Part shown: positions 27,649 through 37,332 of the stretch, in pieces | Layout of the letters: each line of letters starts with the position of its first letter | How positions within the stretch are numbered: position 1 is the first letter of the stretch | DNA from: Herbaspirillum chlorophenolicum | GTDB lineage: Bacteria; Pseudomonadota; Gammaproteobacteria; Burkholderiales; Burkholderiaceae_D | Assembly: GCF_001189955.1 (NCBI RefSeq) | Contig: NZ_LFLT01000005.1 | Coordinates: forward strand, 62,001-126,000 | Reading direction: 5' to 3' | DNA length: 64,000 nt | Made by a program: the position numbers and the translations under genes | The notes under the pieces: generated by a model | The model's input: only the letters and a program-made list of their open reading frames with translations | Database searches by the model: none | What the model was told of the DNA's origin: nothing

Positions 27649-28700
27649 TTGGCCAGGCTTTCGAATTGCAGGCGCGGATCGGCCCAGACGTAGCAGAGGT
27701 CGCCCAGCAGCTTGACCACCAGGCCGATCAGCGTGAACAGATAGAGCGTGCCCATCACCACCGGGTAGTCGCGGCGGATCACCGATTCATAGGACAGCAG
27801 CCCCAGGCCATCGAGCGAGAACAGCGTCTCGATCAGCAGGCTGCCGGCGAAGAAGGCGCCGATGAAGGCGGCCGGGAAGCCGGTCACCAGCGGAATCAGC
27901 GCATTGCGGAACACGTGCTTGTAGAGCACCTTGTTTTCCGAGAGGCCCTTGGCGCGCGCGGTCAGCACGTATTGCTTGCGGATCTCTTCGAGAAAGGTGT
28001 TCTTGGTCAGGATCGTCATGGTGGCGAACGACCCGGCCACCGAAGCGGTGATGGGCAGGGTGATGTGCCAGAGATAGTCGAGCACCTTGCCGGCGGGCGA
28101 GAGCATCTCCCAATTATCCGAAGTCAGCCCCCGCAAGGGGAACCATTGCAGGAAGCTGCCGCCGCCAAACAGCACCAGCAGGAAAACGCCCAGCACGAAA
28201 CCGGGGATGGAATAACCGACCAGTACCGCCATGCTGCTCAAGACATCAAAACGGCTGCCTTCGCGCACTGCCTTGGCAATGCCCAGCGGCACGGAAATCA
28301 GATACGTCAGGAAGAAGGTCCATAGGCCGATGGTGAGTGACACCGGCATCTTGGATTTGACCAGTTCCCACACATCGGCATGATGATAAAAGCTGCGCCC
28401 CAGGTCGAAGGTCGCGAAACCTTTGAGCATGAGGACGAAGCGCTCCATCGGCGGCTTGTCGAAACCGTACAGCGCCTGGATTTCCTTGACACGCTCGGCG
28501 TCGAGCCCCTGCCGGGCGCGATATTGCGACGCGCCGCCGGCCGACTCGTGCACGCCGGCGCGCCCTTTCAATTCCTGCATCATCTGCTCGACCGGCCCGC
28601 CCGGTACGAACTGGATCACCGCGAAGGTAATGGCAATCACGCCCAGCAGGGTAGGCACCATCAGCACGATACGTTTCAGTATGTACGCCCAGATATTCAT
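27645..28700 (-). CDS. yejB: ABC transporter permease YejB
   Basis: Inner-membrane permease of 351 residues, DppB type, with N-terminal helix YILKRIVLMVPTLLGVI, a periplasmic insertion, and the EAA loop RAKGLSENKVLYKHVFRNALIPL. Pairs with YejE to form the channel. Starts 64 bases after the yejA stop. Confidence 0.92.
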   Translation of the reverse strand: MNIWAYILKRIVLMVPTLLGVIAITFAVIQFVPGGPVEQMMQELKGRAGVHESAGGASQYRARQGLDAERVKEIQALYGFDKPPMERFVLMLKGFATFDLGRSFYHHADVWELVKSKMPVSLTIGLWTFFLTYLISVPLGIAKAVREGSRFDVLSSMAVLVGYSIPGFVLGVFLLVLFGGGSFLQWFPLRGLTSDNWEMLSPAGKVLDYLWHITLPITASVAGSFATMTILTKNTFLEEIRKQYVLTARAKGLSENKVLYKHVFRNALIPLVTGFPAAFIGAFFAGSLLIETLFSLDGLGLLSYESVIRRDYPVVMGTLYLFTLIGLVVKLLGDLCYVWADPRLQFESLAK

Positions 28701-28764
28701 GGCAAAAATTTCCTTGAGGGGTTCAGTCCGGCTGGCTCAGCGCGGTTTGCTCATCTTGGCTTGC

Positions 28765-30564
28765 TCATCTCGGCTTGTTTTCCCACCACATGCCGATCAC
28801 GAAGGGATTGGCTTCGTAGTACTTGGGCAAGGTGGCGGGAATGCCGAACCGGTTGCGATAAGCCATCCGGTGCGTTCCCGAATACCAATGCGGCACCGTG
28901 ATGTACAAACTCAGCAATACGCGATCCAGCGCATGGGTCGCCGTCACCAGCTCGGCGCGCGACTTGGCCGCCACCACTTTGCCGACCAGTTGGTCCACCG
29001 CGGCATTCTTGAGTCCCCATACATTGTTGGAGCCGGTTTCATCGGCGGCCTTGGAGCCGAACATGTCGAACATCTCGCTACCTGGGCTATTGGTCGCTGG
29101 CAAGGCCAGGCTGGTCATGTCGAAATCGAAGTTTTCCACCAGCTTTTGCGCCAGCGCAAAGTCGGCCACGCGCTGGTTCACGCGGATACCGAGCTTTTCC
29201 AGGTTGCGCACGTACACGCCGATGACGCGCGACATGGAGGGCTGGTCATCCAATATCTCGAAGGTAAAAACCTCGCCCTTGGCATTGCGCAAGGCGCCAT
29301 CGCGGTATTCCCAGCCGGCTTCCTTCAACAGCTCCCGCGCCTTGAGCAGGTTGGCCCGCAGCGAACCTGGCGGATTGGTATTGGGCGGCGCCGGCACCGG
29401 CCCGAAAACATCCGGCTGGAGCTTGCCGCGCAATGGCTCGAGCAAGGCGAGTTCAGCCGCCGACGGCACGCCGGTGGCGGCCAGCTCCGAATTGGCGAAG
29501 AAGGAATTGATGCGCGTGTACTGGTTGTAGAACAGTTGCCGGTTCAGCCATTCGTAATCCAGCGCCAATCCCAGCGCCTGGCGCACGCGCACATCCTGGA
29601 ATTGCGGGCGGCGCAGGTTCATCACGAAGCCCTGCATGTTGGCTCCGTTCTGGTGCGGGAAACTGTGCTTGATGATTTCGCCGCTGGCGAACTTGGGGCC
29701 GTTATAACCGCGCACCCAGTTCTTGGCGCTGTACTCCACCACGACATCGAACTCGCCGGCCTTGAAGGCCTCCAGGCGCGCGAGGTCATCCTTGTAGAAA
29801 CGATAGACGATACGGTTGAAATTGAACGTCCCCTTGCGGGCCGGCAAGTCATCGCCCCAATAGTCGGCGCGGCGCTTGAAGGTGATGCTGCGGCCGAGAT
29901 CGTAGGTTTCGATGGAGTAAGGCCCGCTGCTGATGGGCGGCACCAGCTGGATCTGGTCGAACGGCGTACCGGCCGCCCATTTGCGCGAAAACACCGGCAG
30001 GCTGCCCACGATCAGGGGCAATTCATGGCTGTTGCTCTTGAAGTCAAAGCGCACGGTCTGGCCATCGATGACCACGCACTGCTTCACATCGGCGAAGTAC
30101 GACTTGTATTGCGGCGCGCCCTTGGCAATCAAGGTATCGAAGGAGTACTTGACGTCGGCCGCCGTGACCGCGTCGCCATTGTTGAAACGCGCCTTGGCAT
30201 TGACATGGAATGTCATCGACATGCGGTCGGGCGCCAGGGCCATGTCGTCGGCCAGCAGGCCGTACATGGTCGCCACTTCATCGGCCGAACCGATTGCCAG
30301 CGTCTCGACCATCAGTTCGCTCACGCCCGCCGCCGCCACGCCCTTGAGCGAAAACGGGTTGAACTTGTCGAAACTGGTGCGGCGGTCCGGGTTGGCAAGA
30401 TAGAGCGTGCCGCGCTTGGGCGCATCCGGGTTGACGTAGTCGAAGTGGGTGAAACCGGCGGGATACTTGGGTGTGTCGTACAGCGAGAAGGCATGTGCGG
30501 CGGCGGCGGGATTGCTCTGGATCAGGACAGCGGCCAGCAGGCAGGAGAAAAGGGTTTTGACCAT
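28765..30564 (-). CDS. yejA: Oligopeptide-binding protein YejA
   Basis: Periplasmic SBP_bac_5 protein of about 599 residues (E. coli YejA 604) with a signal peptide MVKTLFSCLLAAVLIQSNPA and cleavage after AAAAHA. YejA-type features: DYVNPDAPKRGTLYLAN, TSFDKFNPFSLKG, RADYWGDDLPARKG and EVVDPQ-like central region. I chose ATG 30564 because the signal peptide starts there; the longer frame from 30627 adds a non-hydrophobic leader. First gene of yejABEF. It binds peptides; in E. coli the system also admits microcin C. Confidence 0.92.
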   Translation of the reverse strand: MVKTLFSCLLAAVLIQSNPAAAAHAFSLYDTPKYPAGFTHFDYVNPDAPKRGTLYLANPDRRTSFDKFNPFSLKGVAAAGVSELMVETLAIGSADEVATMYGLLADDMALAPDRMSMTFHVNAKARFNNGDAVTAADVKYSFDTLIAKGAPQYKSYFADVKQCVVIDGQTVRFDFKSNSHELPLIVGSLPVFSRKWAAGTPFDQIQLVPPISSGPYSIETYDLGRSITFKRRADYWGDDLPARKGTFNFNRIVYRFYKDDLARLEAFKAGEFDVVVEYSAKNWVRGYNGPKFASGEIIKHSFPHQNGANMQGFVMNLRRPQFQDVRVRQALGLALDYEWLNRQLFYNQYTRINSFFANSELAATGVPSAAELALLEPLRGKLQPDVFGPVPAPPNTNPPGSLRANLLKARELLKEAGWEYRDGALRNAKGEVFTFEILDDQPSMSRVIGVYVRNLEKLGIRVNQRVADFALAQKLVENFDFDMTSLALPATNSPGSEMFDMFGSKAADETGSNNVWGLKNAAVDQLVGKVVAAKSRAELVTATHALDRVLLSLYITVPHWYSGTHRMAYRNRFGIPATLPKYYEANPFVIGMWWENKPR

Positions 30565-30789
30565 GCGGTGTTTGTCTGCGCTCTCGGTGGCATTGATTCG
30601 TTTCGCAAGCCGGCGGCAAGCCGTCAATAACAGGCAAGTCCCATGCCCACCCCGCTGGAAACGATTACGTTCAGGGAATTGTAAATAGATGGGCGATTAC
30701 AGGGAAGCAATTAAAACAATTAAGCAATCGCGCCTCCGGACAGAGGGAGACGGCCCGATGGCCGGAAGCCCGCCTCGATGCCGCAAAGG
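30565..30789. other. Divergent intergenic region, yejA/fabI
   Basis: The upstream part of the 372-base gap between yejA and fabI. It holds an AT-rich stretch (30680-30725) that probably carries the yejA promoter, but no clear hexamer pair was found. The remainder is the fabI promoter and 5' leader. Confidence 0.3.
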
Positions 30790-30818
30790 TTGCCCCGGCT
30801 GCCGCAAGCCCCTACAAT
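30790..30818 (+). promoter_or_regulatory. Sigma-70 promoter for fabI
   Basis: TTGCCC at 30790-30795, 17-base spacer, TACAAT at 30813-30818; predicts a ~110-base 5' leader before fabI. Confidence 0.5.
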
Positions 30819-30936
30819 CTTGGCCTGTCCCAGCCCGGCGCCCGTGCCAACGCACGCGCCGCTACCACCACCGGCCGTAACCGGCGCCTGCCCCGACAAG
30901 ATGGCAAGCGCTTGCGGCGGACCATACGGAGTCATC

Positions 30937-31719
30937 ATGGCATTTCTGCAAGGCAAAAAAATTCTGATCACCGGCTTGCTGTCCAACCGTTCCATCGCTT
31001 ACGGCATCGCCGAAGCATGCAAGCGCGAAGGCGCTGAACTGGCGTTCACCTATGTCGGCGAACGCTTCAAGGACCGTATTACCAAGTTCGCCGAAGAATT
31101 CGACAGCAAGCTGATCTTCGATTGCGACGTCTCCAGCGATGAGCAGATCAATGCCCTGTTTGCCGACCTCGGCAAGTCCTGGAGCCAGCTGGACGGCCTG
31201 GTGCATGCCATCGGCTTCGCCCCCAGCGAGGCGATCGCCGGCGATTTCCTGGAAGGTTTCTCGCGCGAAGGCTTCAAGATCGCCCACGACATCTCGGCCT
31301 ACAGCTTCCCGGCGATGGCCAAGGCCGCCATGCCGCTGCTGTCCCCGAATGCCGCCCTGCTGACCCTGACCTACCTGGGTTCGGAGCGCGTAGTGCCCAA
31401 CTACAACACCATGGGCCTGGCCAAGGCCTCTCTGGAAGCGTCGGTGCGCTACCTGGCCGAAGCGCTGGGCCCCAAGGGCGTGCGCGTGAACGGCGTGTCG
31501 GCCGGCCCGATCAAGACCCTGGCCGCCAGCGGCATCAAGGGCTTTGGCAAGATCCTGGGCGCCGTTGCCGCGACCGCCCCGCTGCGCCGCAATGTGACCA
31601 TTGAAGACGTGGGCAATGCCTCGGCGTTCCTGCTGTCGGACCTGGCGTCCGGCATCACCGGCGAAATCACCTACGTCGATGGCGGCTTCTCGCGCGTGGT
31701 GGGCGGTATCGCCGAATAA
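30937..31719 (+). CDS. fabI: Enoyl-[acyl-carrier-protein] reductase (NADH)
   Basis: Last reduction step of each fatty-acid elongation cycle; target of triclosan. SDR-fold protein of 260 residues (E. coli FabI 262). Seen: [20 protein letters not shown] cofactor loop and the FabI catalytic Tyr-x6-Lys in [17 protein letters not shown] 30937 has GGAG seven bases upstream and gives the family N-terminus MAFLQGKK; the longer frame from 30778 reads through the promoter and is rejected. Confidence 0.95.
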   Translation: MAFLQGKKILITGLLSNRSIAYGIAEACKREGAELAFTYVGERFKDRITKFAEEFDSKLIFDCDVSSDEQINALFADLGKSWSQLDGLVHAIGFAPSEAIAGDFLEGFSREGFKIAHDISAYSFPAMAKAAMPLLSPNAALLTLTYLGSERVVPNYNTMGLAKASLEASVRYLAEALGPKGVRVNGVSAGPIKTLAASGIKGFGKILGAVAATAPLRRNVTIEDVGNASAFLLSDLASGITGEITYVDGGFSRVVGGIAE

Positions 31720-31788
31720 CCACTGGATATCGATTTGGGTCAAGAACCTGATGCCAAATTCGATGTTTTACTGTATGATTCTGCTTGT

Positions 31789-31972
31789 GCATCGCAATAT
31801 GCGGTGCGCAAGCGAGTCAGATGGTGAGAACCTATTCAGTTCAGCGTACTCAAACCGACCGCTTAAGTTAGCTTCGCAAGCCTTACCTGTCAGTAAGACA
31901 AGTTTTCAGTAAAAGCCCTCCCGCCTCTGGCATCGCTCAATGATGCCGTCCCGGCGCAAAGCTTTTGTGCCG
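31789..31972 (+). promoter_or_regulatory. Structured 5' leader of the DEAD-box helicase gene
   Basis: The 384-base gap 31720-32103 holds several hairpins: near 31789-31807 (GCATCGCA/TGCGGTGC with one G-T), a perfect six-base-pair stem at 31929-31934/31942-31947, and a nine-base-pair stem at 31952-31960/31964-31972 (one G-T) followed by a T-rich stretch. The last could act as an attenuator. Long structured leaders are common for cold-induced RNA helicase genes. No promoter was identified with confidence. Confidence 0.45.
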
Positions 31973-32103
31973 AAATTTCTTTGTATTTTTTCATAGTCAT
32001 TTCGTCGGTTGGCGTTGCTTTTTTTCGTTCAGGCCATTGATGCCCGGCGCGCTTGTGCTCGCCTGCCGAATTGTGTCTGACGTTCACATTCACGAAAGAG
32101 ATT

Positions 32104-33612
32104 ATGACTTTTGAAACACTTGGCCTGAACCCTTCGATCATCAAAGCACTGACCGAAGCAGGCTATACCGTCCCTACCCCGGTCCAGGAAAAAGCCATCC
32201 CCGCCGCTATCGAAGGCCAGGATCTGCTGGTGTCCTCGCAGACCGGTTCGGGCAAGACCGCAGCCTTCATGCTGCCGTCGCTGCATAAGCTGGCAGACCT
32301 GCCGCAAGCAGCCCCCGCCGCTCGTACCCCCAATCAGGAACGTCAAGCCAACCGTGCCCGTGGCGAGCGTCCGCGCTTCACGCCGGCACAACCCAAGATG
32401 CTGGTGCTGACCCCGACCCGCGAACTGGCCCTGCAAGTGACCACCGCTACCGACAAGTACGGCTCCTACATGCGCCGTGTGCGCGTGGTGTCGATCCTGG
32501 GCGGCATGCCTTACCCGAAGCAGATGCAATTGCTGTCGAAGAACCCGGAAATCCTGGTGGCCACACCGGGCCGCCTGATCGACCACATGGAGTCGGGCAA
32601 GATCGACTTCTCGCAACTGCAAATCCTGGTGCTGGACGAAGCCGACCGCATGCTGGACATGGGTTTCATCGACGACATCGAGAAGATCGTCGCCGCTACG
32701 CCTGACACCCGCCAGACCATGCTGTTCTCCGCCACACTGGACGGCGTGGTCGGCAACATGGCCAAGCGCATCACCAACAACCCGCTGACGATCCAGATCG
32801 CCGGTTCGGCCACCCGCCATGAAAACATCATGCAGCGCGTGCACTTCGTCGACGACCTGTCGCACAAGAACCGCCTGCTGGACCACCTGCTGCGCGACGT
32901 GACGATGGACCAGGCCGTGGTCTTCACCGCTACCAAGCGTGACGCCGACACCATCGCCGACCGCCTGAACATCGCCGGCTTCGCAGCCGCTGCGCTGCAC
33001 GGCGACATGCATCAGGGCGCGCGTAACCGCACCCTGAACGGCATGCGCCGCGGCCAGGTGCGCGTGCTGGTGGCAACCGACGTCGCCGCACGCGGCATCG
33101 ACGTGCCGGGCATCACCCACGTGTTCAACTACGACCTGCCCAAGTTCGCCGAAGACTATGTGCACCGTATCGGCCGTACCGGCCGTGCCGGCCGCAAGGG
33201 TGTGGCGATCTCGCTGGTGAACCACGCCGAAGGCATGCATGTGAAGCGTATCGAACGCTTCACCAAGCAAAGCATTCCGGTTGACATCATCGAAGGCTAC
33301 GAGCCGAAGAAATCGGCAGCACCGCGCAGCAGCCCGCGCAAGCCGGGCGGCTGGCGTCCGGGCGATGGCGGCCGCAGCAACACCGGCGGCGGCAATCGCT
33401 TCGGCAACGGCAACCGCGAAGGCGGTGCGCCCCAGCGTGAAGGCGGTTTCGGTAACCGTGAAGGCCGCAGCTTCGGCGGCGCCAAGCCGCAAGGCAGCAG
33501 CAACGGCCCGCGTCGTGAAGGCGGTGGTGGCGGTGGCTACAAGGGCAGCAACGGCGGCGGCGGTTTCCGTTCCGACAGCAATGGCCCGCGCCGTTCCTAT
33601 GGCGACCGTTAA
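32104..33612 (+). CDS. rhlE: DEAD-box ATP-dependent RNA helicase, RhlE-like
   Basis: RNA-unwinding ATPase of 502 residues. Domain order: Q-motif (FETLGLNPSIIKALTEAGY...PTPVQ), Walker A SSQTGSGKTAAF, Ia TPTRELALQV, GG, Ib TPGRLID, DEAD box VLDEADRMLDMG, SAT, then helicase C with DVAARGID and HRIGRTGRAGR. The tail after ~residue 405 is Gly/Arg/Ser/Asn-rich and disordered, typical of RNA-binding extensions. An insertion rich in Arg/Ala/Pro (residues ~70-95) lies between Walker A and motif Ia. ATG 32104 with AAAGAG upstream is the family start. Roles in the family: rRNA maturation and RNA decay at low temperature. Confidence 0.92.
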   Translation: MTFETLGLNPSIIKALTEAGYTVPTPVQEKAIPAAIEGQDLLVSSQTGSGKTAAFMLPSLHKLADLPQAAPAARTPNQERQANRARGERPRFTPAQPKMLVLTPTRELALQVTTATDKYGSYMRRVRVVSILGGMPYPKQMQLLSKNPEILVATPGRLIDHMESGKIDFSQLQILVLDEADRMLDMGFIDDIEKIVAATPDTRQTMLFSATLDGVVGNMAKRITNNPLTIQIAGSATRHENIMQRVHFVDDLSHKNRLLDHLLRDVTMDQAVVFTATKRDADTIADRLNIAGFAAAALHGDMHQGARNRTLNGMRRGQVRVLVATDVAARGIDVPGITHVFNYDLPKFAEDYVHRIGRTGRAGRKGVAISLVNHAEGMHVKRIERFTKQSIPVDIIEGYEPKKSAAPRSSPRKPGGWRPGDGGRSNTGGGNRFGNGNREGGAPQREGGFGNREGRSFGGAKPQGSSNGPRREGGGGGGYKGSNGGGGFRSDSNGPRRSYGDR

Positions 33613-33647
33613 TTGGCCGCTTTAGGGCACACAAGCCTGCAGCAAAC

Positions 33648-33679
33648 AAAAAACCGCTTCAATTGAAGCGGTTTTTTTT
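33648..33679. terminator. Bidirectional terminator between rhlE and pqiC
   Basis: Perfect palindrome centred on AATT 33661-33664, stem AAAACCGCTTC/GAAGCGGTTTT, followed by eight T residues on the plus strand and preceded by an A-run; lies between convergent genes. Confidence 0.92.
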
Positions 33680-33710
33680 CGTCTTGCCGAACCTGATTCC
33701 AGTCAGATCG

Positions 33711-34346
33711 TCAGCCCACGCACTTGGCCGTCTGGCCCGCTTGCAAGGCGCGTACATTGCCGGCTATCGCCTCGGCGGCATTGGCCACTACCTTCTGGGT
33801 CGCCACCACCACATCACTGACCGCGCCGCCGACCACGGGCTCAACAACGGTCAGGCGGCACACCGCCGTCTTGCGATCGTCGGAGCGCGTGACGCTCCAG
33901 CCGAAGCTGGCCTGGACCTGGCCGTTGCGCACCGCATCGAGGTCGCGCAGTTCGATCGCGATACGGTAGCTGACCTGGTCTGGCTGGCGGCCGCTGCGCG
34001 AAATGTCGATAGCGCCAAGGCGGCTGGCGATACCGGCAGCCAGCGCATCGCGCAACTCATTATTGAACGGCGAGGACCAGCGATCCTGCTCCAGCACGTC
34101 GAGCTTGGTGGCATCGCTGCGCACCACCACTTGCGGGCGCGCCAGGCGCTCCGGCACCGCCACCGGCATCACTTCGATGAAAGTTTGGGCGCCCTGCGTC
34201 GGCCGGACGCCGGCAGCCGATGCGGGCGTTGCCGCCAGCGTGTAAAACTGCGCCGGCGGCGTGGTGCCGCAGGCGCCCAGCAGCATTGCCGCCATCGAGG
34301 CTGCGGCCAGGTGTTTGAAGGAATTGTTTTTGTTAGGGGACATCAT
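33711..34346 (-). CDS. pqiC: PqiC-type lipoprotein (ABC-type transport auxiliary)
   Basis: Outer-membrane lipoprotein precursor of 211 residues: lipobox LLGAC near residue 26, then the PqiC/YmbA-like opening TTPPAQFYTLAATP, a central IEVMPVAVPERLARPQVVVR, and ELRDALAAGIASRLG. It works with PqiA and PqiB in lipid transport between inner and outer membranes. Starts at ATG 34346 with AGGAG upstream; ATGA overlaps the pqiB stop. Confidence 0.88.
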   Translation of the reverse strand: MMSPNKNNSFKHLAAASMAAMLLGACGTTPPAQFYTLAATPASAAGVRPTQGAQTFIEVMPVAVPERLARPQVVVRSDATKLDVLEQDRWSSPFNNELRDALAAGIASRLGAIDISRSGRQPDQVSYRIAIELRDLDAVRNGQVQASFGWSVTRSDDRKTAVCRLTVVEPVVGGAVSDVVVATQKVVANAAEAIAGNVRALQAGQTAKCVG

Positions 34347-35965
34347 GGCTCCTGTTTGCCGCGGATCAGCGATTCCGGGTGCTGTTGCAGGTAATCGGTC
34401 AGGACGCGGATCGAGGCCGCTGCGCGTGAAAGCTCCTGCATGGTCTGGCGGATATCCTGCTGCAGCGGGGCATCGTCGGACAATGTGCGTTCGGCCGCGT
34501 TCAGGGTCTTGCGCGCATCCTTCATGGCAGCCGTCATCTCCGGCGCAATATCGTTGTTGATATGGGCAGCGGTCTGCTCGGCCGTCGAGAGCGTCTTGTT
34601 GAGCGTCTTGATGGTGGTCTGCAAATCGCGGCCGATTTCATCGAACGGCACCTTGGACAACTTGCTGGCGATATCGGCGATCTGGCTTTGAATTTCATCC
34701 AGGCTGCCCGGGATAGTAGGCAGCTCGACCGGCACCTTGCTGGTATCGATCTGCACCGGCTTGGCCTTGGGGAAGAAATCGATCGCGACATACAGTTGGC
34801 CGGTCAGCAGGTTACCGTTGCGCAGCTGCGCGCGCAGGCCGCGCTTGACCATGAACTTCAGGCGTTCGATGTGGGAGTACTGCGTATCCGAGATTCCCTG
34901 GTTGAACCTGCGGCCAAGGCGGTCCGGATAGATCTGCACCATGACCGGCATGCGGAATTCGCCCTTGGCACGGTCATACTCGATGCCCACGCTCTTGACT
35001 TCGCCCAGCACCACGCCGCGGAAGTCCACGGTAGCGCCCGGCTGCAAGCCACGCAACGACTGGTCGAAATACAGCAGCACGGTCTGCGGTGCACCGTCGG
35101 GCTCCTTCATCGCGGTGGCTTCGTCGTCGGCCAACTGGAATTGCGCACCTTCCTTGGCCGGCGCGCTCTTCTCCTCTTCATTGCGGTCGCGGAAAGCGAT
35201 GCCGCCCAGCACCACGGTCGACAGCGCCTGCGTGTGCAGCTTGAAGCCGCTGGCATTGAGTTCCATGTCGAAACCGCTGGCATGCCAGAAACGCGAATTG
35301 GGCGTGATGAACTTGTCGTAGGGCGAGTCGATGAAAATACGCAGCGTCACGCCGCGTCCATCGGCATCGAGGTCGTATGCCATGACCTGCCCGACCTTGA
35401 TGCGGCGGTAGAACACCGGGGTGCCGATATCGAGCGATCCAAGGTCATCGGTATGCAGCACGAACTGGCGTCCGGAAGCATCGCGCGTGACGATAGGCGG
35501 CTGCTCCAGGCCGACGAACTCCCTCCGGGTCTCGCCGGAAGCACCAGCATCGGCGCCGATATAGGCGCCCGACAGCAAGGTGCCCAGGCCTGAAATGCCG
35601 GAAGCGGCGATGCGCGGCCGCACCACCCAATAGCGGGTATCCTCGGCATCGAAGCCCGAGGTCTCCTTGGTCAGCTGGATGGAAACCAGCACATGCGAGC
35701 GGTCCTCGGCTAGCTTGATCGACTGCACCTGGCCGATGTCCACATCCTTGTACTTGACCTTGGTCTTGCCGGCTTCCAGCCCTTCGGCGGAACGGAAACT
35801 GACGGTGACCACCGGCCCGCGATCAATCAGGATCTTGGCCACCAGCGTCAAGCCGACGATCGCGGCGATGATGGGAATCAGCCATACCAGCGAAGGAAGC
35901 CAGTTGCGCTGGCGCACGCGCCTGGGCTGCTGCAGGACAGGTTTGTCTTCGTGCGAATCAGTCAT
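34343..35965 (-). CDS. pqiB: MCE-family intermembrane transport protein PqiB
   Basis: Periplasm-spanning MCE protein of 540 residues (E. coli PqiB 546), anchored by one N-terminal helix (~residues 24-45, WLPSLVWLIPIIAAIVGLTLV). Three MCE repeats are recognisable (starting around GPVVTVSFRSAEGLEAGKTKVKYKDV, LGSLDIGTPVFYRRIKVGQV and GLQPGATVDFRGVVLGEV), followed by a long C-terminal helix region that in E. coli forms the lipid-conducting needle. Overlaps pqiA2 and pqiC by four bases each. Confidence 0.92.
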   Translation of the reverse strand: MTDSHEDKPVLQQPRRVRQRNWLPSLVWLIPIIAAIVGLTLVAKILIDRGPVVTVSFRSAEGLEAGKTKVKYKDVDIGQVQSIKLAEDRSHVLVSIQLTKETSGFDAEDTRYWVVRPRIAASGISGLGTLLSGAYIGADAGASGETRREFVGLEQPPIVTRDASGRQFVLHTDDLGSLDIGTPVFYRRIKVGQVMAYDLDADGRGVTLRIFIDSPYDKFITPNSRFWHASGFDMELNASGFKLHTQALSTVVLGGIAFRDRNEEEKSAPAKEGAQFQLADDEATAMKEPDGAPQTVLLYFDQSLRGLQPGATVDFRGVVLGEVKSVGIEYDRAKGEFRMPVMVQIYPDRLGRRFNQGISDTQYSHIERLKFMVKRGLRAQLRNGNLLTGQLYVAIDFFPKAKPVQIDTSKVPVELPTIPGSLDEIQSQIADIASKLSKVPFDEIGRDLQTTIKTLNKTLSTAEQTAAHINNDIAPEMTAAMKDARKTLNAAERTLSDDAPLQQDIRQTMQELSRAAASIRVLTDYLQQHPESLIRGKQEP

Positions 35966-36694
35966 TCCGTTTCCTGTTTCTTGTTCAATTCATCATCGGC
36001 GCCCGCTTGCGCCAGTATCACCGGATGCTCGTTTTCATCCCAGATCAGGCGCGGATCGAAGGTCAGTGACGCCAGCATGGTCAGCACCACCACCGCCCCG
36101 AAGGCCGCGATGCCGATGCCGGCATGGACATCGGCGAAGCCGTGGATCTTCACCAGGCCGGTCAGCACCGAGACCACAAACACATCCAGCATGGACCAGC
36201 GCCCGATGCTCTCGATCACGCGATACAGCTTGGCGCGCTGCAGCCGCTGCCAACTGCTGCGACGGCGCGCGGAGATCACCAGGATGATCAATGCCGTGAG
36301 TTTAAACAACGGCACCAGAAAGCTGGCCACGAACACCGACCGCCAGCCCCCATTCACCCGACGTCCAGAAATAGATGACGCCGCTCATGATGGTGTCGCG
36401 CTGCTCGTCGAACAGTGTGCGGGTCACCATCACCGGCATCAGGTTGGCCGGAATGTACATAATGCAAGCGGCGATGAGGAGCGCCCACGTGCGGTTCAGG
36501 CTGTCGCGCTTGCGTACATGCAGCGGTGCGTCACAGACGCCGCAGCGCTGCTCCGGGTGTGCGCCCTCCCACACGGTGCCGCAGTGATGGCAGCCGATCA
36601 CGCCCAGCGAAGCGGCATCCGGCACACTGGCCGCTTGCTGCGCCGGGAGGTCGGCATGCAACAGCAAGGCATCGGGATGTGCGTGGCGGCTCAC
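35962..36694 (-). pseudogene. pqiA: Second PqiA-domain gene, frameshifted
   Basis: The 5' part starts at GTG 36694, overlapping the stop of the first pqiA as GTGA, and encodes zinc ribbon motifs (GCHHCGTVW, CGVCDAP) and the first helices up to FWTSGEWGLAV. Around 36334-36340 the frame changes: the expected continuation VFVASFLVPLFKL and the remaining helices, to the stop at 35962, lie in another frame. The span 36694-35962 is 733 bases, not a multiple of three. One simple repair is two missing bases in a GTGGTG context, giving GLAVVVFVAS. As it stands the first frame ends early at 36302. It may be a real mutation or a sequencing error; the second part has a GTG at 36357 but no good ribosome binding site. 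Confidence 0.75.
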
Positions 36695-37332
36695 GAAGAA
36701 TGCCCTTCCGCGGTTTCGCGCAGCGCCTGCTTCTGCTCGCAGATATGCCAGATGTAGCGCGGATTGAATGACACCACCACCGTCAGCAGCACGGTCAGCG
36801 CGCCGAACGACCATAGCGCCGGACCCGGGATCACCTCGGCCATATTGGACAGTTTGATCAGCGCTACCAGCACGCCCAGCATGAAAACTTCGATCATGCC
36901 CCAGGGGCGCGCAGCCTGCATCATGCGCAGCAGGAAGACGAATCCGGGCGGACGCTCCAGCCGCGAAGACGGCAGCAGCAGGTAGAACAGCACCAGCATC
37001 TGGATCAGCGGAAACAGCAAGGTAGTGGCCATCACCAGCAACGCGACCTCCCCCATGCCGTCGCGCGTCAGCGCCGCCACCGCGCCGATCAGCGTGGTAT
37101 CGCTGGAGAGGCCTTGCAACTCGATGGTAACGATGGGAAAAGAATTGGCGACTACGAACAGGATCAAGGCGCCCACGGTCAGCGGCAGCAGCCGTTCCAG
37201 GCGGCTGCCGGTATCGCGGTCAAGCTCGGCATCGCAGCGCAGGCAATGCGCCACTTCACCGTGGCCCAGGACGGGCCGGTGATAGACGGCATCGCATTCT
37301 TCGCAAACGATCAAATCCGGACGTTTCTGCAT
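36691..37332 (-). CDS. pqiA: PqiA-domain membrane protein, first of two
   Basis: Inner-membrane protein of about 213 residues with one PqiA domain: N-terminal zinc ribbon (CEECDAVYH and CLRCDAELD) and four helices (about 45-65, 90-115, 145-165, 175-195). In E. coli both PqiA domains are fused in one 417-residue protein; here they are separate genes. ATG 37332 (MQKRPDL) starts right before the ribbon; the longer frame from 37434 adds a basic extension without support. First gene of pqiA-pqiA-pqiB-pqiC. Confidence 0.85.
   Translation of the reverse strand: MQKRPDLIVCEECDAVYHRPVLGHGEVAHCLRCDAELDRDTGSRLERLLPLTVGALILFVVANSFPIVTIELQGLSSDTTLIGAVAALTRDGMGEVALLVMATTLLFPLIQMLVLFYLLLPSSRLERPPGFVFLLRMMQAARPWGMIEVFMLGVLVALIKLSNMAEVIPGPALWSFGALTVLLTVVVSFNPRYIWHICEQKQALRETAEGHSS

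Noticed and set aside
30778-30936. N-terminal extension of FabI
   Set aside because: Proline/alanine-rich, overlaps a promoter, and the family start with a ribosome binding site is at 30937.
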